From RPQJ01 sp046347155 (GTDB lineage: Bacteria; Pseudomonadota; Gammaproteobacteria; Steroidobacterales; Steroidobacteraceae): a stretch of 64,000 bases of DNA. Positions 17,640 through 26,477 of this stretch are shown here, one piece after another (position 1 is the first letter of the stretch; each line of letters starts with the position of its first letter). The notes beneath the pieces are model-generated. The model ran no database searches, was not told the DNA's origin, and was given only the letters and a program-made list of their open reading frames with translations. The position numbers and the translations under genes were made by a program. The stretch is taken from contig JAXMGT010000002.1 of NCBI GenBank assembly GCA_046347155.1, positions 372,001 through 436,000 of the forward strand, in the 5' to 3' direction.

Positions 17640-18455
17640 TCACTTCGGGAACATGAACTGGAACTGGATGCGCAGCTGCCAGTCGGCGCCGTAGTCCGGG
17701 GTCACCACGTTGTAGTAGCCGCCGATCTGTGTGTTCAGCGGCAGCTTGCCGAGGTGGAAGATGTGGCCGACGCCGCCGCCGAGCGGCACGGTCCACACGT
17801 TGCCGCCGCTCGCCTTCCAGTTCGCCGTCAGGATCGGCGAGGTGGTCAGGTAGGTGCCGCCCTGGAAGTTGTAGTTCAGGAACGGCTGGATGAGCATCTG
17901 GTTGATGTCCGGCGACGAGTTCGAGTGCGTCACCGACCAGACGTTGTTCACCAGCACGCCGTACACCCACGGGCTGCCCTTCTCGAGCTTCAGCACGACG
18001 CCGGTGGGGCCGAGGCCCCAGTTGTCGTTGCCGAGCACGTCGCTCGTGTGGGTGGGCAGCTGGGCGATCAGGCCGGCGCCCCAGATCACGCCACCCGGGT
18101 TCGCCGGCGAGAGGAACGCCGAGAACTGCGTGTCGCCGAGGCCGAACGTGGAGCCCTGGCCCGGGTAGAGCGCGGGCTGCCACAGGAGCGGCAGGATCGT
18201 CCGCGTGATGACGTTCCACTCGTCGTTCACGTGGATCGGGTACACGGGCTGGATGTTCAGGATGTTCTGCGTGCGGTCCAGCGGCCCGTAGTTGAAGTTC
18301 GTGTTGTTCTGGAACGGCACGCTCACGAGGTTGCCGACCGGGTTCTGGGCGAGTTTCGCCAGTTCCTCGGCCGACATCTCGGCATGCGCGGCGCTGCCGG
18401 CGAGCAGCAGCGCGCACGCCGCCGCGACCGGGATCGCGGCGTCACGGGTGTTCAT
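17640..18455 (-). CDS. outer-membrane beta-barrel protein, transporter/'neuromedin U'-annotated family
   Basis: A 271-residue protein with a signal peptide (AAACALLLAGSAAHA), then AEELAKLAQNPVGNLVSVPFQNNTNFNYGPLDRTQNILNIQPVYP, a block I recognise from proteins automatically called neuromedin U or transporter in Proteobacteria. The rest alternates hydrophobic and polar residues and ends in a C-terminal aromatic (QFQFMF), as expected for an outer-membrane barrel. Transport function is only inferred. It sits 18 bases after the small lipoprotein gene and probably shares its transcript. Confidence 0.75.
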   Translation of the reverse strand: MNTRDAAIPVAAACALLLAGSAAHAEMSAEELAKLAQNPVGNLVSVPFQNNTNFNYGPLDRTQNILNIQPVYPIHVNDEWNVITRTILPLLWQPALYPGQGSTFGLGDTQFSAFLSPANPGGVIWGAGLIAQLPTHTSDVLGNDNWGLGPTGVVLKLEKGSPWVYGVLVNNVWSVTHSNSSPDINQMLIQPFLNYNFQGGTYLTTSPILTANWKASGGNVWTVPLGGGVGHIFHLGKLPLNTQIGGYYNVVTPDYGADWQLRIQFQFMFPK

Positions 18456-18473
18456 GGCTGTACTCCGTGGTGG

Positions 18474-18785
18474 TTACTGGCGCGATCCGCCGGCGAAGCA
18501 GCCGCTGCCGTCCTGCGGGCAGACGACGACGATCGTCTGGCGCTGGCCGCAGCCCTCGACGCCGACCGTGTACTCGGCGCGCTCGACGCCGAACCGGATC
18601 GACACCGGCTGCAGCATCTCGCGGGAGATCACCTGGCCGGTCGCGCTGGGGCAGTTCATGTCGAAGCCGACGCGCTTCACGGCCGTCTCGACGGCCTGGG
18701 CCTGCTGGGCATCGAGCTGTTGTTCGGTGGACTCGCAACCGGCGAGGGCGACGAGGCTGGCGGCAACGAAGAGGGCGCGGTACAT
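18474..18785 (-). CDS. small lipoprotein
   Basis: A 103-residue protein with a lipoprotein signal: hydrophobic stretch then LVALAGC, with the lipidated Cys at residue 17 and Glu at +2, which favours the outer membrane. The mature part has four more cysteines (NCPS, EGCGQ, VVCPQDGSGC) that may form disulfides. No family recognised. It heads the three-gene minus-strand group of envelope proteins. Confidence 0.7.
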   Translation of the reverse strand: MYRALFVAASLVALAGCESTEQQLDAQQAQAVETAVKRVGFDMNCPSATGQVISREMLQPVSIRFGVERAEYTVGVEGCGQRQTIVVVCPQDGSGCFAGGSRQ

Positions 18786-18954
18786 GGGTCACTCCTTGGG
18801 GGGGTCGTACGCGTGGCGGGTCCGGCCGGCGCGGCCGGGCCCGGGTCGTAATGTAGCATTCCGCCGCGGCCGGAAAAGGCCCCCCGGGGTGGCCGGGGCC
18901 CGGCGGCCGCCCGACGCCCCTGTGGCATAGTTCCGGCAGCACCGGAGACCCCTG

Positions 18955-20022
18955 ATGGCCAGTCATTTCTTCACCTTACGTTGCGCGGCCCGCCGGGCGG
19001 CGCGGGCGGGCATCGCCGTGGCGGTCCTGCTCGCGGCGCCGCCGACCTGGGCGGCCCCGAAGACCGACGTCGTGACGCTGCTGAACGGTGACCACGTGAC
19101 CGGCGAGGTCGTCGAACTCACGCACGGCGTGCTCCGGTTCAAGACCGACGACATGGGCACGCTGTCCATCGAGTGGGACAAGATCGCGAGCCTGAAGTGC
19201 GACCAGTACCTGCGCGTCGAGCTTCAGGACGGCAGGCGCTACGAGGGGCGGGCCCCGGAGGCGGGTGCCGACCGCCACCTGCTCGTGACGGACGGCGGGG
19301 TGCCGGTCCGTGAACTCGCGATGGGCCAGGTCGTTCGGCTCGCGTCGATCGAGCGCGGCGACCTGCTCGACCGTCTCGACGGCTACGTGTCGGTCGGCTA
19401 CGACTACACGAAGTCGAGCGGCGTCCAGCAGCTCACGCTGGCCGCAGGGCTCGGCGCCCGCGACGTTGCCCAGGAATGGAACGTGGACGGTGCAACGACG
19501 CTCACGACGCAGCCGGGCGCCCGGGACACGCGGCGCTACGACGTGAACGGCTACCTGCGGCGGTTCATGGCCGACCGCTGGTTCTACCAGGGCCTCGCGT
19601 CCCTGAACGGCAACCAGGACCTCGGCGTGGACCTGCGCGCGACGCTCGGCGGCGCGTTCGGCCGCTTCCTCGCGCAGAGCGCCCGACAGGAACTCGCGGC
19701 GTACGCCGGGCTCGGCGTCACCGAGGAATACGACATCGACGAGGACGGCCGCACCGAACTCGAGAGCCTGTTCGGCATCCAGTATTCGTTCTTCAGCTTC
19801 GAGGCGCCCGAGGCGTCCGTCGACGCGACGCTGAACGTCATCCCGAGCCTGAGCCAGTGGGGTCGCGTGCGAGGGGAGGCCGACCTGACGTCGAAGTACG
19901 AGATCGTCGACGACCTGTACTTCGCCGTGACGTTCTACGGCACCTACGACAGCGATCCGCCGCCGGCGGCCACCGCCGAGTCAGACTTCGGGGTCACGAC
20001 GTCGGTCGGCTACTCGTTCTGA
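18955..20022 (+). CDS. DUF481 outer-membrane protein with SH3-like N-terminal domain
   Basis: A 355-residue protein. After a long signal region (ARAGIAVAVLLAAPPTWA) comes a small beta domain (VVTLLNGDHVTGEVVELTHGVLRFKTDDMGTLSIEWDKIASL), common upstream of DUF481, then a barrel-forming region with paired strands ending TTSVGYSF and a C-terminal Phe for BAM recognition. DUF481 members are salt-responsive outer-membrane proteins of unknown function. GGAGACCCCTG precedes the ATG. Its 3' end overlaps the convergent antiporter gene by 42 bases. Confidence 0.85.
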   Translation: MASHFFTLRCAARRAARAGIAVAVLLAAPPTWAAPKTDVVTLLNGDHVTGEVVELTHGVLRFKTDDMGTLSIEWDKIASLKCDQYLRVELQDGRRYEGRAPEAGADRHLLVTDGGVPVRELAMGQVVRLASIERGDLLDRLDGYVSVGYDYTKSSGVQQLTLAAGLGARDVAQEWNVDGATTLTTQPGARDTRRYDVNGYLRRFMADRWFYQGLASLNGNQDLGVDLRATLGGAFGRFLAQSARQELAAYAGLGVTEEYDIDEDGRTELESLFGIQYSFFSFEAPEASVDATLNVIPSLSQWGRVRGEADLTSKYEIVDDLYFAVTFYGTYDSDPPPAATAESDFGVTTSVGYSF

Positions 20023-21231
20023 GCCGGGCGCGGCGACCGGGACCGGCACGGCCTCGCCCGGCGCCGCGACCGGCGCCCGGCCGCGGTGCGCGAGCCCGGT
20101 GAGCGCCGCGGTGACGAGCACGACGATCATCACGGCGCCGAACGGGAACGCGTCGACCTTGCCGGTCTCGAGTGCGCCGAGGAACAGCAGCACGGTGATG
20201 AGCCCGCGCGGCGCGAGCCACGTGAGCGGGCCCGCGTCCTGCCGCACGAGCAGGGCGAGCAGCAGCCGTCGCGTCAGGTAGATCGCGACGACGATTGCGG
20301 CGGCGACCGCCGCGGCACGCAGCTCGCGCATGTGGCCGATCTCGGTCCAGTAGCCGAGCAGCAGGAAGAAGAAGCTCCGCACCGCGAACGTGAGCTCGGC
20401 CACCAGGCCCTTGAACTCGGCCAGCGTGTCGTCGTAGCCGGGCTGCAGCAGCCGGCCGAGGTGGGGAATCCGGGAGAGCAGTCGTGCGTTGTTCAGCAGC
20501 AGGCCGCAGACGAGCACCAGCACCAGCGGCGACAGGTGCAGTTCCTTGCCGACCGCGTACACGAGCAGCAGGCCGGCCAGCAGTGGCAGGAACCGGACGT
20601 GTCCGACGACCCGGTTGATCAGGTAGAGGAGCCCCACCGCGGCGACCGCAGCCACGACGAGCGACACGAGTCCGCCGCCGAGCAGCGCTTCCGCGAACCG
20701 CCCGGCCACCCCGCCGCTCGTGACCCAGGCGTAGAACACCAGCACGCCGACGATGTCCGAGATCGAGCTTTCGTAGGTGACGAACTCGCGCGACCCGGTC
20801 CCGAGCCCGTTCGCGCTCGGGATCGCGACCGCGCTCGAGATCACCGCGAACGGGATCGCGGCGAGCGTCGCGGCGTAGGGGTCCATGCCGAGCGCGCGCG
20901 TGAACAGCATCGCGAACAGCGCGACGCAGGCCGCGAATCCGGCGATGGCCGCGACGGTCGCCCGCAGGATCAGGTCGCGCCGGTCCGCGGCGAGCCGGAG
21001 GTCGAGCGCGCCTTCGAGCACGATCAGCACGAGGCCGATCGTGCCGATCACCGGCACCATCGGGTCCACCCAGTCGAGGCGCAGGCCGGCCGCATCCATC
21101 GCCTGCCGCAGGCCCATCCCGGTCAGGATCAGCAGGATCACCGCGGGCAGCCGCAGGCGACGCCCGAGGATGTCGAGCAGGTAGGCGAAGACGAGCAGCG
21201 CGGCGAACGCCAGGATGGCCTGGTTGGTCAT
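19981..21231 (-). CDS. cation/proton antiporter (Na+/H+ exchanger family)
   Basis: A 416-residue inner-membrane protein with about 11-12 hydrophobic segments. Family marks are LLILTGMGL, LVLIVLEGALDL, IPFAVISSAVAIPSAN and ESSISDIVGVLVFYAW, the last two forming the discontinuous-helix core with the conserved Asp that carries ions. It should exchange Na+ or K+ for H+. The C-terminal ~35 residues after the last helix are Pro/Ala-rich and overlap the DUF481 gene end on the other strand, so the last codons are less certain in function. Confidence 0.88.
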   Translation of the reverse strand: MTNQAILAFAALLVFAYLLDILGRRLRLPAVILLILTGMGLRQAMDAAGLRLDWVDPMVPVIGTIGLVLIVLEGALDLRLAADRRDLILRATVAAIAGFAACVALFAMLFTRALGMDPYAATLAAIPFAVISSAVAIPSANGLGTGSREFVTYESSISDIVGVLVFYAWVTSGGVAGRFAEALLGGGLVSLVVAAVAAVGLLYLINRVVGHVRFLPLLAGLLLVYAVGKELHLSPLVLVLVCGLLLNNARLLSRIPHLGRLLQPGYDDTLAEFKGLVAELTFAVRSFFFLLLGYWTEIGHMRELRAAAVAAAIVVAIYLTRRLLLALLVRQDAGPLTWLAPRGLITVLLFLGALETGKVDAFPFGAVMIVVLVTAALTGLAHRGRAPVAAPGEAVPVPVAAPGSERVADRRRDPEV

Positions 21232-21257
21232 CCCGGTAGGTTAGCAGGACGCTGGTT

Positions 21258-21923
21258 TCAGCCGCCGAGCAGCTGGCGCCTCGACACCGGGGCCGACCCG
21301 GCCTCCTCGGGTTCGAACAGGCCTTCGGCCGCGGCGAGCGCGGCCACCTGGGCGGCCTCGTGGTCCGTGAACTCGGTCATCGCCGAGAAGAGCGGGCAGG
21401 TGCCCACGAGCCCGAAGTCCGGCACGTAGCCGACCAGCAGGTCGTAGAGGCCGGACGGGAACACGAGCCGCACCGTGCCGCCGGCCTGCCAGGCGGCGGC
21501 CTCGTGCTCCGACGGGATCACCGTCAGGTTCATGAACCACGGCGTGACGACCACGCCCACGTGCCGCCCTTCGTGCTCGCGGAACCCGACAGGCTCGACG
21601 GCGACCGTCGGGTTGTAGATCGGCATGCCCTTCATCGCGAGCGCGGCGCGGCGGTAGGCCGCCGCGAGGCGCTCGACCGGGTGCGAGAGCGGCGAGGCCG
21701 TCCCGGCCAGCCCGAGCACCATGAACTTGGACTTCTCGGCGTCGCAGTTCGGGCAGCGCCAGTGGTCCGGGAGCCGCGTGAACGGCGTGCCCGGTGCGAC
21801 GAGCGTCGCCTCGTCGCCGAGCGCCGGGTCGTACACCCACCAGCAGATGCCGCACTCGAGTCGCGCGTCGTCGCCGAGCTTCGAGCCGTCGCCCAGGTAG
21901 CTGCCCTCGAACGTGGCGTTCAT
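21258..21923 (-). CDS. hupJ: rubredoxin-HybE fusion, hydrogenase assembly chaperone
   Basis: A 221-residue fusion. Residues ~20-65 are a rubredoxin with the two iron-binding pairs CGIC (24, 27) and CPNC (57, 60); residues ~75-205 are a HybE-type chaperone (KGMPIYNPTVAVEPVGF, VVVTPWFMNLTVIP, VGTCPLFSAMTEFTDHEAA). In rhizobia the two functions are separate genes, hupI and hupJ, needed for assembly of the small subunit under oxygen. The start overlaps the hupH stop by 4 bases (ATGA), and it is the last gene of the hydrogenase operon. The antiporter start lies 26 bases beyond its stop, so the operon could read into it. Confidence 0.92.
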   Translation of the reverse strand: MNATFEGSYLGDGSKLGDDARLECGICWWVYDPALGDEATLVAPGTPFTRLPDHWRCPNCDAEKSKFMVLGLAGTASPLSHPVERLAAAYRRAALAMKGMPIYNPTVAVEPVGFREHEGRHVGVVVTPWFMNLTVIPSEHEAAAWQAGGTVRLVFPSGLYDLLVGYVPDFGLVGTCPLFSAMTEFTDHEAAQVAALAAAEGLFEPEEAGSAPVSRRQLLGG

Positions 21924-22753
21924 GCGTAGGCCTCCATCATCTCGACCAGCCGCCGCGCGGAGTCCTCGAAGTCCTCGCGCGCGGCGAGCGCGGCGACCGG
22001 CACGCCGCCCACCTCGAGCGTGTCGAGGATCACCTTGCCCGACGCGTTCATGTACTGCACGGCCCACACGTGGCGCAGGCCCGTCGCGAAGATCCGGCAG
22101 CTGCCGTAGCCGCCGCCGCGGATCACGAGCGGGATCTGGCCGAGCACCGTGGTCATCACCTCGGCATCGGCCTCGGTGATCGGCAGCAGCGTGAAGTTGA
22201 TCACGTGGTTCTCGGGCGAACCGTCCCAGCCGCCCGACCGCTCGTTCAGTTCGGTGAGCAGTGCGAGCGAGTTCATCGCGCCCTGTGGCAGCCGCTCCGG
22301 GATCGGCACGGACGTGCGCGTCATGCGCTCGGCGGCATTCACGACGGGCTGCGGGATCGGGCCCACCTCGAGCCAGTCGCTGCGGCCGCCGTCCGCCTCG
22401 GTGGCGACGACGTGCCAGAGGCCCGGCAGCACCGACTCGGAGATCCGGTACGCGACCGGGCCGCCCAGTTCGGCGAGCACGTCGCCCTCGCCGAGCAGGT
22501 CGAGCACGGCGTGCCGGTCCTCCTCGTCGAGGCCGCGCAACGCGATCCGCGTCGAACCCGACGCACCGCCCGCGTGCCGCGCGAACGCCGCGCCCACGTC
22601 GGCGAGCAGTGCGCGCGCGGCGGGCGACAGGCGATCGACGACCCGTGACTCGCGCCGCGGCCCCGCCTGTCCCACCGGCATGTCGAGCAGCTTGAGCGGC
22701 GCCTCGGCCGTCGCGGGAACCTTCTTGTGCCAGACCAGCGGGTAATCGCTCAT
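21920..22753 (-). CDS. hupH: hydrogenase expression/formation protein HupH (HyaF-like)
   Basis: A 277-residue HupH/HyaF family protein. The tail from NHVINFTLLPITEADAEVMTTVLGQIPLVIRGGGYGSCRIFATGLRHVWAVQYMN is strongly typical, and the centre has VLPGLWHV. The family assists maturation of the membrane-bound hydrogenase small subunit, probably in Fe-S cluster delivery or export control. Its start and stop both overlap neighbours by 4 bases, showing tight translational coupling. Confidence 0.92.
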   Translation of the reverse strand: MSDYPLVWHKKVPATAEAPLKLLDMPVGQAGPRRESRVVDRLSPAARALLADVGAAFARHAGGASGSTRIALRGLDEEDRHAVLDLLGEGDVLAELGGPVAYRISESVLPGLWHVVATEADGGRSDWLEVGPIPQPVVNAAERMTRTSVPIPERLPQGAMNSLALLTELNERSGGWDGSPENHVINFTLLPITEADAEVMTTVLGQIPLVIRGGGYGSCRIFATGLRHVWAVQYMNASGKVILDTLEVGGVPVAALAAREDFEDSARRLVEMMEAYA

Positions 22754-23142
22754 GCGTGTCCTCCGGTGGGCGCCGTCCCGGCCGGTGCGAGCAGCCGCTC
22801 GCAGGCCTGCAGGTAGACGGGCCAGTCCCTCATCCTCGCCACGACCTCGGCGGCCGCGCCGTCCCGCAGGTAGACGACCGCGGGCAGCACCACGACGCCG
22901 TAGTCGGGCGCCACCGCGGCCTCGTCGCGCCGGTCCACGAGCCCGACGACCAGCTGGCCGCGATGGCGCGCAAGCAGTTCGCGCACGACGACGGCGACGT
23001 CGATGCCCTCGGGGCGCGTCGCGACATCGCCGGTGAGGAGCAGCAGCGCGCGCGGGTGCCCGGCCGCGAACGCGGCCAGCTCGGCGCGCCGGAGCACCGT
23101 GCAGCCCGGGTCGGCGGCGAGGGCGTCGATCACGGCGCTCAT
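22750..23142 (-). CDS. hupG: HyaE/HupG thioredoxin-like hydrogenase chaperone
   Basis: A 130-residue protein with a thioredoxin-like fold lacking the CxxC motif, as in HyaE/HupG: LLLLTGDVATRPEGIDVAVVVREL, QLVVGLVDRRDE and YGVVVLPAVVYLRDG (the cis-Pro turn). The family binds the Tat signal of the hydrogenase small subunit and proofreads its export. Start at 23142 overlaps the hupD stop (ATGA); stop overlaps the hupH start. Confidence 0.88.
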   Translation of the reverse strand: MSAVIDALAADPGCTVLRRAELAAFAAGHPRALLLLTGDVATRPEGIDVAVVVRELLARHRGQLVVGLVDRRDEAAVAPDYGVVVLPAVVYLRDGAAAEVVARMRDWPVYLQACERLLAPAGTAPTGGHA

Positions 23143-23801
23143 CGTCCCTCCCCGGACGGCCGGTCCGTGTCGCGGCCGCCCGCGATCGCGAGGAAGCGCT
23201 CGTCGCCGTCGCGGCGCGCGTCGGATTCGGCCGGGCGTTCCGATTCGTAGCGCCCGAGCGCGAGCGGGTCGGCCATCACACCGGCGTCGCCCGGGGCGCG
23301 GGCCACCGGCTCGACGCCCCAGGAACGCAGTTCCGCGAGGCCGATCTCGAGCGCACGGGGCAGCTGCTCGCGCACCGGTGGCGTCAGGCTGCCGCCGTAG
23401 TCGCCGAGCTCGACGGGCTTCACGCCGACGATCGTGAACGCGCTCGGCTTGTGCCCGAGCATCTCGAGCGCCGCGAGCACGTCGTTCATGCTGGCCTGGT
23501 GCAGGCTCATCTTGTCCCGCGCCATGAAGCGGGGGACTTCCTCGTCGCGCGCGACCACCAGCGAGCCGGGCTCGCCGGAGTGGTCGACCGCGTCGAAGAG
23601 CAGGACGTGGGTCGCTTCCTGCAGCAGCGGTATCAGCGCGAGGCCGAGCGTGCCGCCGTCGATCAGCTCGACCTCGGGCGGGAACGACCAGCCGGCGCCG
23701 AGTGCCTCGACGCAGCGGGGCCCGAAGCCCTCGTCGGCCCACAGGAGATTACCCACGCCGAGCACGCGCACGACGCGCCCGGCAGCGTCACTGGTATCCA
23801 T
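23139..23801 (-). CDS. hupD: hydrogenase maturation endopeptidase HupD/HyaD
   Basis: A 220-residue HyaD/HupD family peptidase that trims the C-terminal tail of the large subunit after nickel insertion. Marks are VLGVGNLLWADEGFGPRCVEAL (nickel-binding Glu), LLLFDAVDHSGEPGSLVV (Asp) and MSLHQASMNDVLAALE (His). The last ~40 residues beyond the family core are charged and of unknown role. It is separated from hupC by a 111-base gap with a strong hairpin, unlike the other tight junctions of the operon. Confidence 0.92.
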   Translation of the reverse strand: MDTSDAAGRVVRVLGVGNLLWADEGFGPRCVEALGAGWSFPPEVELIDGGTLGLALIPLLQEATHVLLFDAVDHSGEPGSLVVARDEEVPRFMARDKMSLHQASMNDVLAALEMLGHKPSAFTIVGVKPVELGDYGGSLTPPVREQLPRALEIGLAELRSWGVEPVARAPGDAGVMADPLALGRYESERPAESDARRDGDERFLAIAGGRDTDRPSGEGR

Positions 23802-23867
23802 GATCCTCCCGTCCGCGCGTGGCGGGCCCGCCGTGCCGGCGCGGTTGCCCCGCGCCTCAGCCGGAAC

Positions 23868-23891
23868 CGGGGGCCGGCGGGCCGGCCCCCG
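23868..23891 (-). promoter_or_regulatory. GC-rich hairpin between hupC and hupD
   Basis: A perfect 11-bp inverted repeat (23868-23878 with 23881-23891) with a 2-base spacer lies in the only sizeable gap of the hydrogenase operon. There is no T run. It separates structural genes from maturation genes, so it may act as a partial terminator or as an mRNA 3'-end stabiliser that keeps hupSLC mRNA more abundant; that role is inference. Confidence 0.55.
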
Positions 23892-23912
23892 TCCGTGTGC
23901 GTCTCCCGACGC

Positions 23913-24656
23913 TCAGAAGAAGAAGCGCCAGCCGCTCACCATCGCACTGACGGTGGACTGCCGGCGCGTGAAGTCCTCGCGTACCGCCATGTACATGTGA
24001 ATCATCGAGAAGAGCACGATCACCCACATGAGCACGTGGTGCACGGTGTGCACGGTCATCGAGTCGCCGAGCACCAGGAACACCCACCCGAAGGCCTTGT
24101 ACCACAGCGACTGGATGCCCTCACCCTCGGAGAAGAGCGCGAACCCGGTCAGCAGCAGCAGCACCAGCGGGATCAGGAACATGAAGAACATGGCGATGTG
24201 CGCGAGCGGGTTGTGCCCGACGTAGTCCTTCGCCCTGGGCTTCAGGAACAGGTACCACTGGATCTCGAACACGATCTCCTTCCACCACTCCAGGCTCCAG
24301 AACGGGAACGTGAAGATCTGGCGTGCGTGGCTGCCGCCGACCAGCACCCGGTACAGCCGGACGATGAACATCAGGCCGAGCAGCTGCCCGGCGATGAAGT
24401 GCGCCATCCGGATGTAGCCGAACATGAAGTGCTGGTAGGCCTCGCCGCCCAGGCTCGGCGGGGGAGACCCGATGAAGTAGCCGGTCACCGCGAGCACGAA
24501 GATGCAGAGCGCGGTGACCCAGTGCCAGGCGCGGACGGCTGCGTCGTAGACGTAGACCGGCCCGGGCTGGATGCCTGCCGGAGGCAGGATCGCCTCGCCG
24601 AACTTTCCTTCGTGCACGCGGCTCGCAGCCGGCGTATGCGCATAGACCTTGGTCAT
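23913..24656 (-). CDS. hupC: Ni/Fe-hydrogenase b-type cytochrome subunit
   Basis: A 247-residue membrane cytochrome b of the HupC/HyaC/HoxZ family. Four transmembrane helices are visible, starting with VRAWHWVTALCIFVLAVTGYFIG, then IRMAHFIAGQLLGLMFIVRLYR, IAMFFMFLIPLVLLLLTGFALF and TVHTVHHVLMWVIVLFSMIHMY; the His residues in them are the usual haem ligands. It passes electrons from the hydrogenase to quinone and anchors it at the periplasmic face. The extra ~35 N-terminal residues are cytoplasmic. It lies 12 bases after hupL. Confidence 0.94.
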   Translation of the reverse strand: MTKVYAHTPAASRVHEGKFGEAILPPAGIQPGPVYVYDAAVRAWHWVTALCIFVLAVTGYFIGSPPPSLGGEAYQHFMFGYIRMAHFIAGQLLGLMFIVRLYRVLVGGSHARQIFTFPFWSLEWWKEIVFEIQWYLFLKPRAKDYVGHNPLAHIAMFFMFLIPLVLLLLTGFALFSEGEGIQSLWYKAFGWVFLVLGDSMTVHTVHHVLMWVIVLFSMIHMYMAVREDFTRRQSTVSAMVSGWRFFF

Positions 24657-24668
24657 GACCGGATCTCC

Positions 24669-26459
24669 TCAGCGCACCTTGACGCTCGACACCTCGTTGC
24701 CGTCCATGTCCAGCACGTGCGTCGCGCAGGCGAGGCACGGGTCGAAGCTGTGGATGGTGCGCAGGATCTCGAGCGGCTTCTGCGGGTCGGCCATCGGCGT
24801 GTCGAGCAGCGAGGCCTCGAACGCCCCGATGTTGCCGGCCGCGTCGCGGGGGCTGCCGTTCCACGTGGTGGGCACGACGCACTGGTAGTTCTTGATCCGC
24901 TTGTCGTCGATCTCGATCCAGTGGCCGAGCGCGCCGCGCGGCGCCTCGACGAAGCCGTAGCCCTTGCAGGACTTCGGCCAGGTCTCGGGCTGCATCGCGG
25001 TCGGGTTCTGCGTGGTCTGGTCGCCGGCCTTGATCGTGGCGATCAGCTTGTCGTACTCCTTCTTCAGCGTGTGGGCGGCCCAGCTGCACTCGAGCCCGCG
25101 CGCGGCCGTGCGGCCGAGCGTCGAGAAGAGCGCCGTGACCGGCACGCCGAGCTTCTGGAGCACCATGTCCACGGGCTCCTTGAACTCCGGGATGCCCTTC
25201 GCGTAGCCGATGACGTAGCGGGCGAGCGGGCCCACCTCCATCGCGTGGCCCTTCCAGCGCGGCGCCTTGACCCACGAGTACTTCGCGGCCTCGTCGAACT
25301 GCTCGAACTGGTTGCCGTTGCGCTTCGCGGCGCCCGGGTCGAAGTCCGGGTCCGTGACGCCCTCGAACGGGTGCAGGCTGTCCTTGCCCTGCGGGTACTT
25401 GTACCAGGAGTGCGTGACGAACTCGCGGATCTGCTGCTCGTCGCCGAGGTCGACGTCGTGCACCTCGTTCAGGTTGCCGTCGATGATCGCGCCGCGCGGC
25501 AGCATCAGGTTGTCGGCCGCGTAGTTGTTCGCGCTGCGCGGCAGGTCGCCGTAGGACAGCAGGAACTTCGACGACAGGCCGCCGCCCCACTGCGCCCAGT
25601 CCTTGTAGAACGAGGCGATCGCGAGCAGGTCCGGGATGTAGACGTTGTCGACGAAGTCGATCGTGCGGTTGATGATGTCGCCGACCATGTTCAGGCTGGC
25701 CATGTTGACCGCGCCGACCGAGCCCACGCCGTTCACGTTGATCGGCGACGGGGCGCCGCCCACCAGCCAGTTCGGGTGCGGGTTCTTGCCGCCGAACACC
25801 GTCTGGATCTTCACGATGTCCTTCTGGAAGTCGAGCGCCTGCAGGTAGTGGCCGACGGCCATCAGGTTCGCCTCGGGCGGCAGCTTGTAGCCCGGGTGGC
25901 CCCAGTAGCCGTTGCGGAACGGGCCGAGCTGCCCGCTCTCGACGAACTTCTTCAGCGTGTTCTGCAGGTCGCGGAAGTAGCCCGGCGAGGAGGCCGGCCA
26001 CGACGAGATCGACTGCGCGAGCTGCGAGGTCGCGACCGGGTCCGCCGAGAGCGCGCTCACGACGTCCACCCAGTCGAGCGCGTGCAGGTGGTAGAAGTGC
26101 ACCAGGTGGTCGTGCGAGTACAGCGTCAGGTGCATGATGTTGCGGATCGTGTTCGCGTTCTCCGGGATCGTCGTCCCGATCGCGTTCTCGACCGCGCGCA
26201 CCGAGGCGAGCGCGTGCACGCCGGTGCACACGCCGCAGATGCGCTCGACGAAGGCCCACGCGTCGCGCGGGTCGCGGCCGCGGAGGATCACCTCGAGGCC
26301 TCGCCACATCGTGCCGGTGGACACCGCGTTGCGGATCACGTTCTGCTGGTCGACGTTCACCTCGATGCGCAGGTGGCCTTCGATGCGCGTGATCGGGTCG
26401 ACGACGACGCGCTTGCCGGATGCGTCGAGCTGGAAGCCATTGGGGGTCGATATGCTCAT
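24669..26459 (-). CDS. hupL: [NiFe]-hydrogenase large subunit
   Basis: A 596-residue group 1 [NiFe]-hydrogenase large subunit. The nickel ligands are in the L1 motif RICGVCTGVHALASVRA near residue 70 and the L2 motif DPCLACATH near the C-terminus. The chain continues VLDMDGNEVSSVKVR after the His, the tail expected to be cut off by HupD. VVDPITRIEGHLRIEV opens the family domain. The enzyme oxidises H2 in the periplasm. The gene is 18 bases downstream of hupS. Confidence 0.96.
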   Translation of the reverse strand: MSISTPNGFQLDASGKRVVVDPITRIEGHLRIEVNVDQQNVIRNAVSTGTMWRGLEVILRGRDPRDAWAFVERICGVCTGVHALASVRAVENAIGTTIPENANTIRNIMHLTLYSHDHLVHFYHLHALDWVDVVSALSADPVATSQLAQSISSWPASSPGYFRDLQNTLKKFVESGQLGPFRNGYWGHPGYKLPPEANLMAVGHYLQALDFQKDIVKIQTVFGGKNPHPNWLVGGAPSPINVNGVGSVGAVNMASLNMVGDIINRTIDFVDNVYIPDLLAIASFYKDWAQWGGGLSSKFLLSYGDLPRSANNYAADNLMLPRGAIIDGNLNEVHDVDLGDEQQIREFVTHSWYKYPQGKDSLHPFEGVTDPDFDPGAAKRNGNQFEQFDEAAKYSWVKAPRWKGHAMEVGPLARYVIGYAKGIPEFKEPVDMVLQKLGVPVTALFSTLGRTAARGLECSWAAHTLKKEYDKLIATIKAGDQTTQNPTAMQPETWPKSCKGYGFVEAPRGALGHWIEIDDKRIKNYQCVVPTTWNGSPRDAAGNIGAFEASLLDTPMADPQKPLEILRTIHSFDPCLACATHVLDMDGNEVSSVKVR

Positions 26460-26477
26460 GGTCAGGTCTCCAATCGC

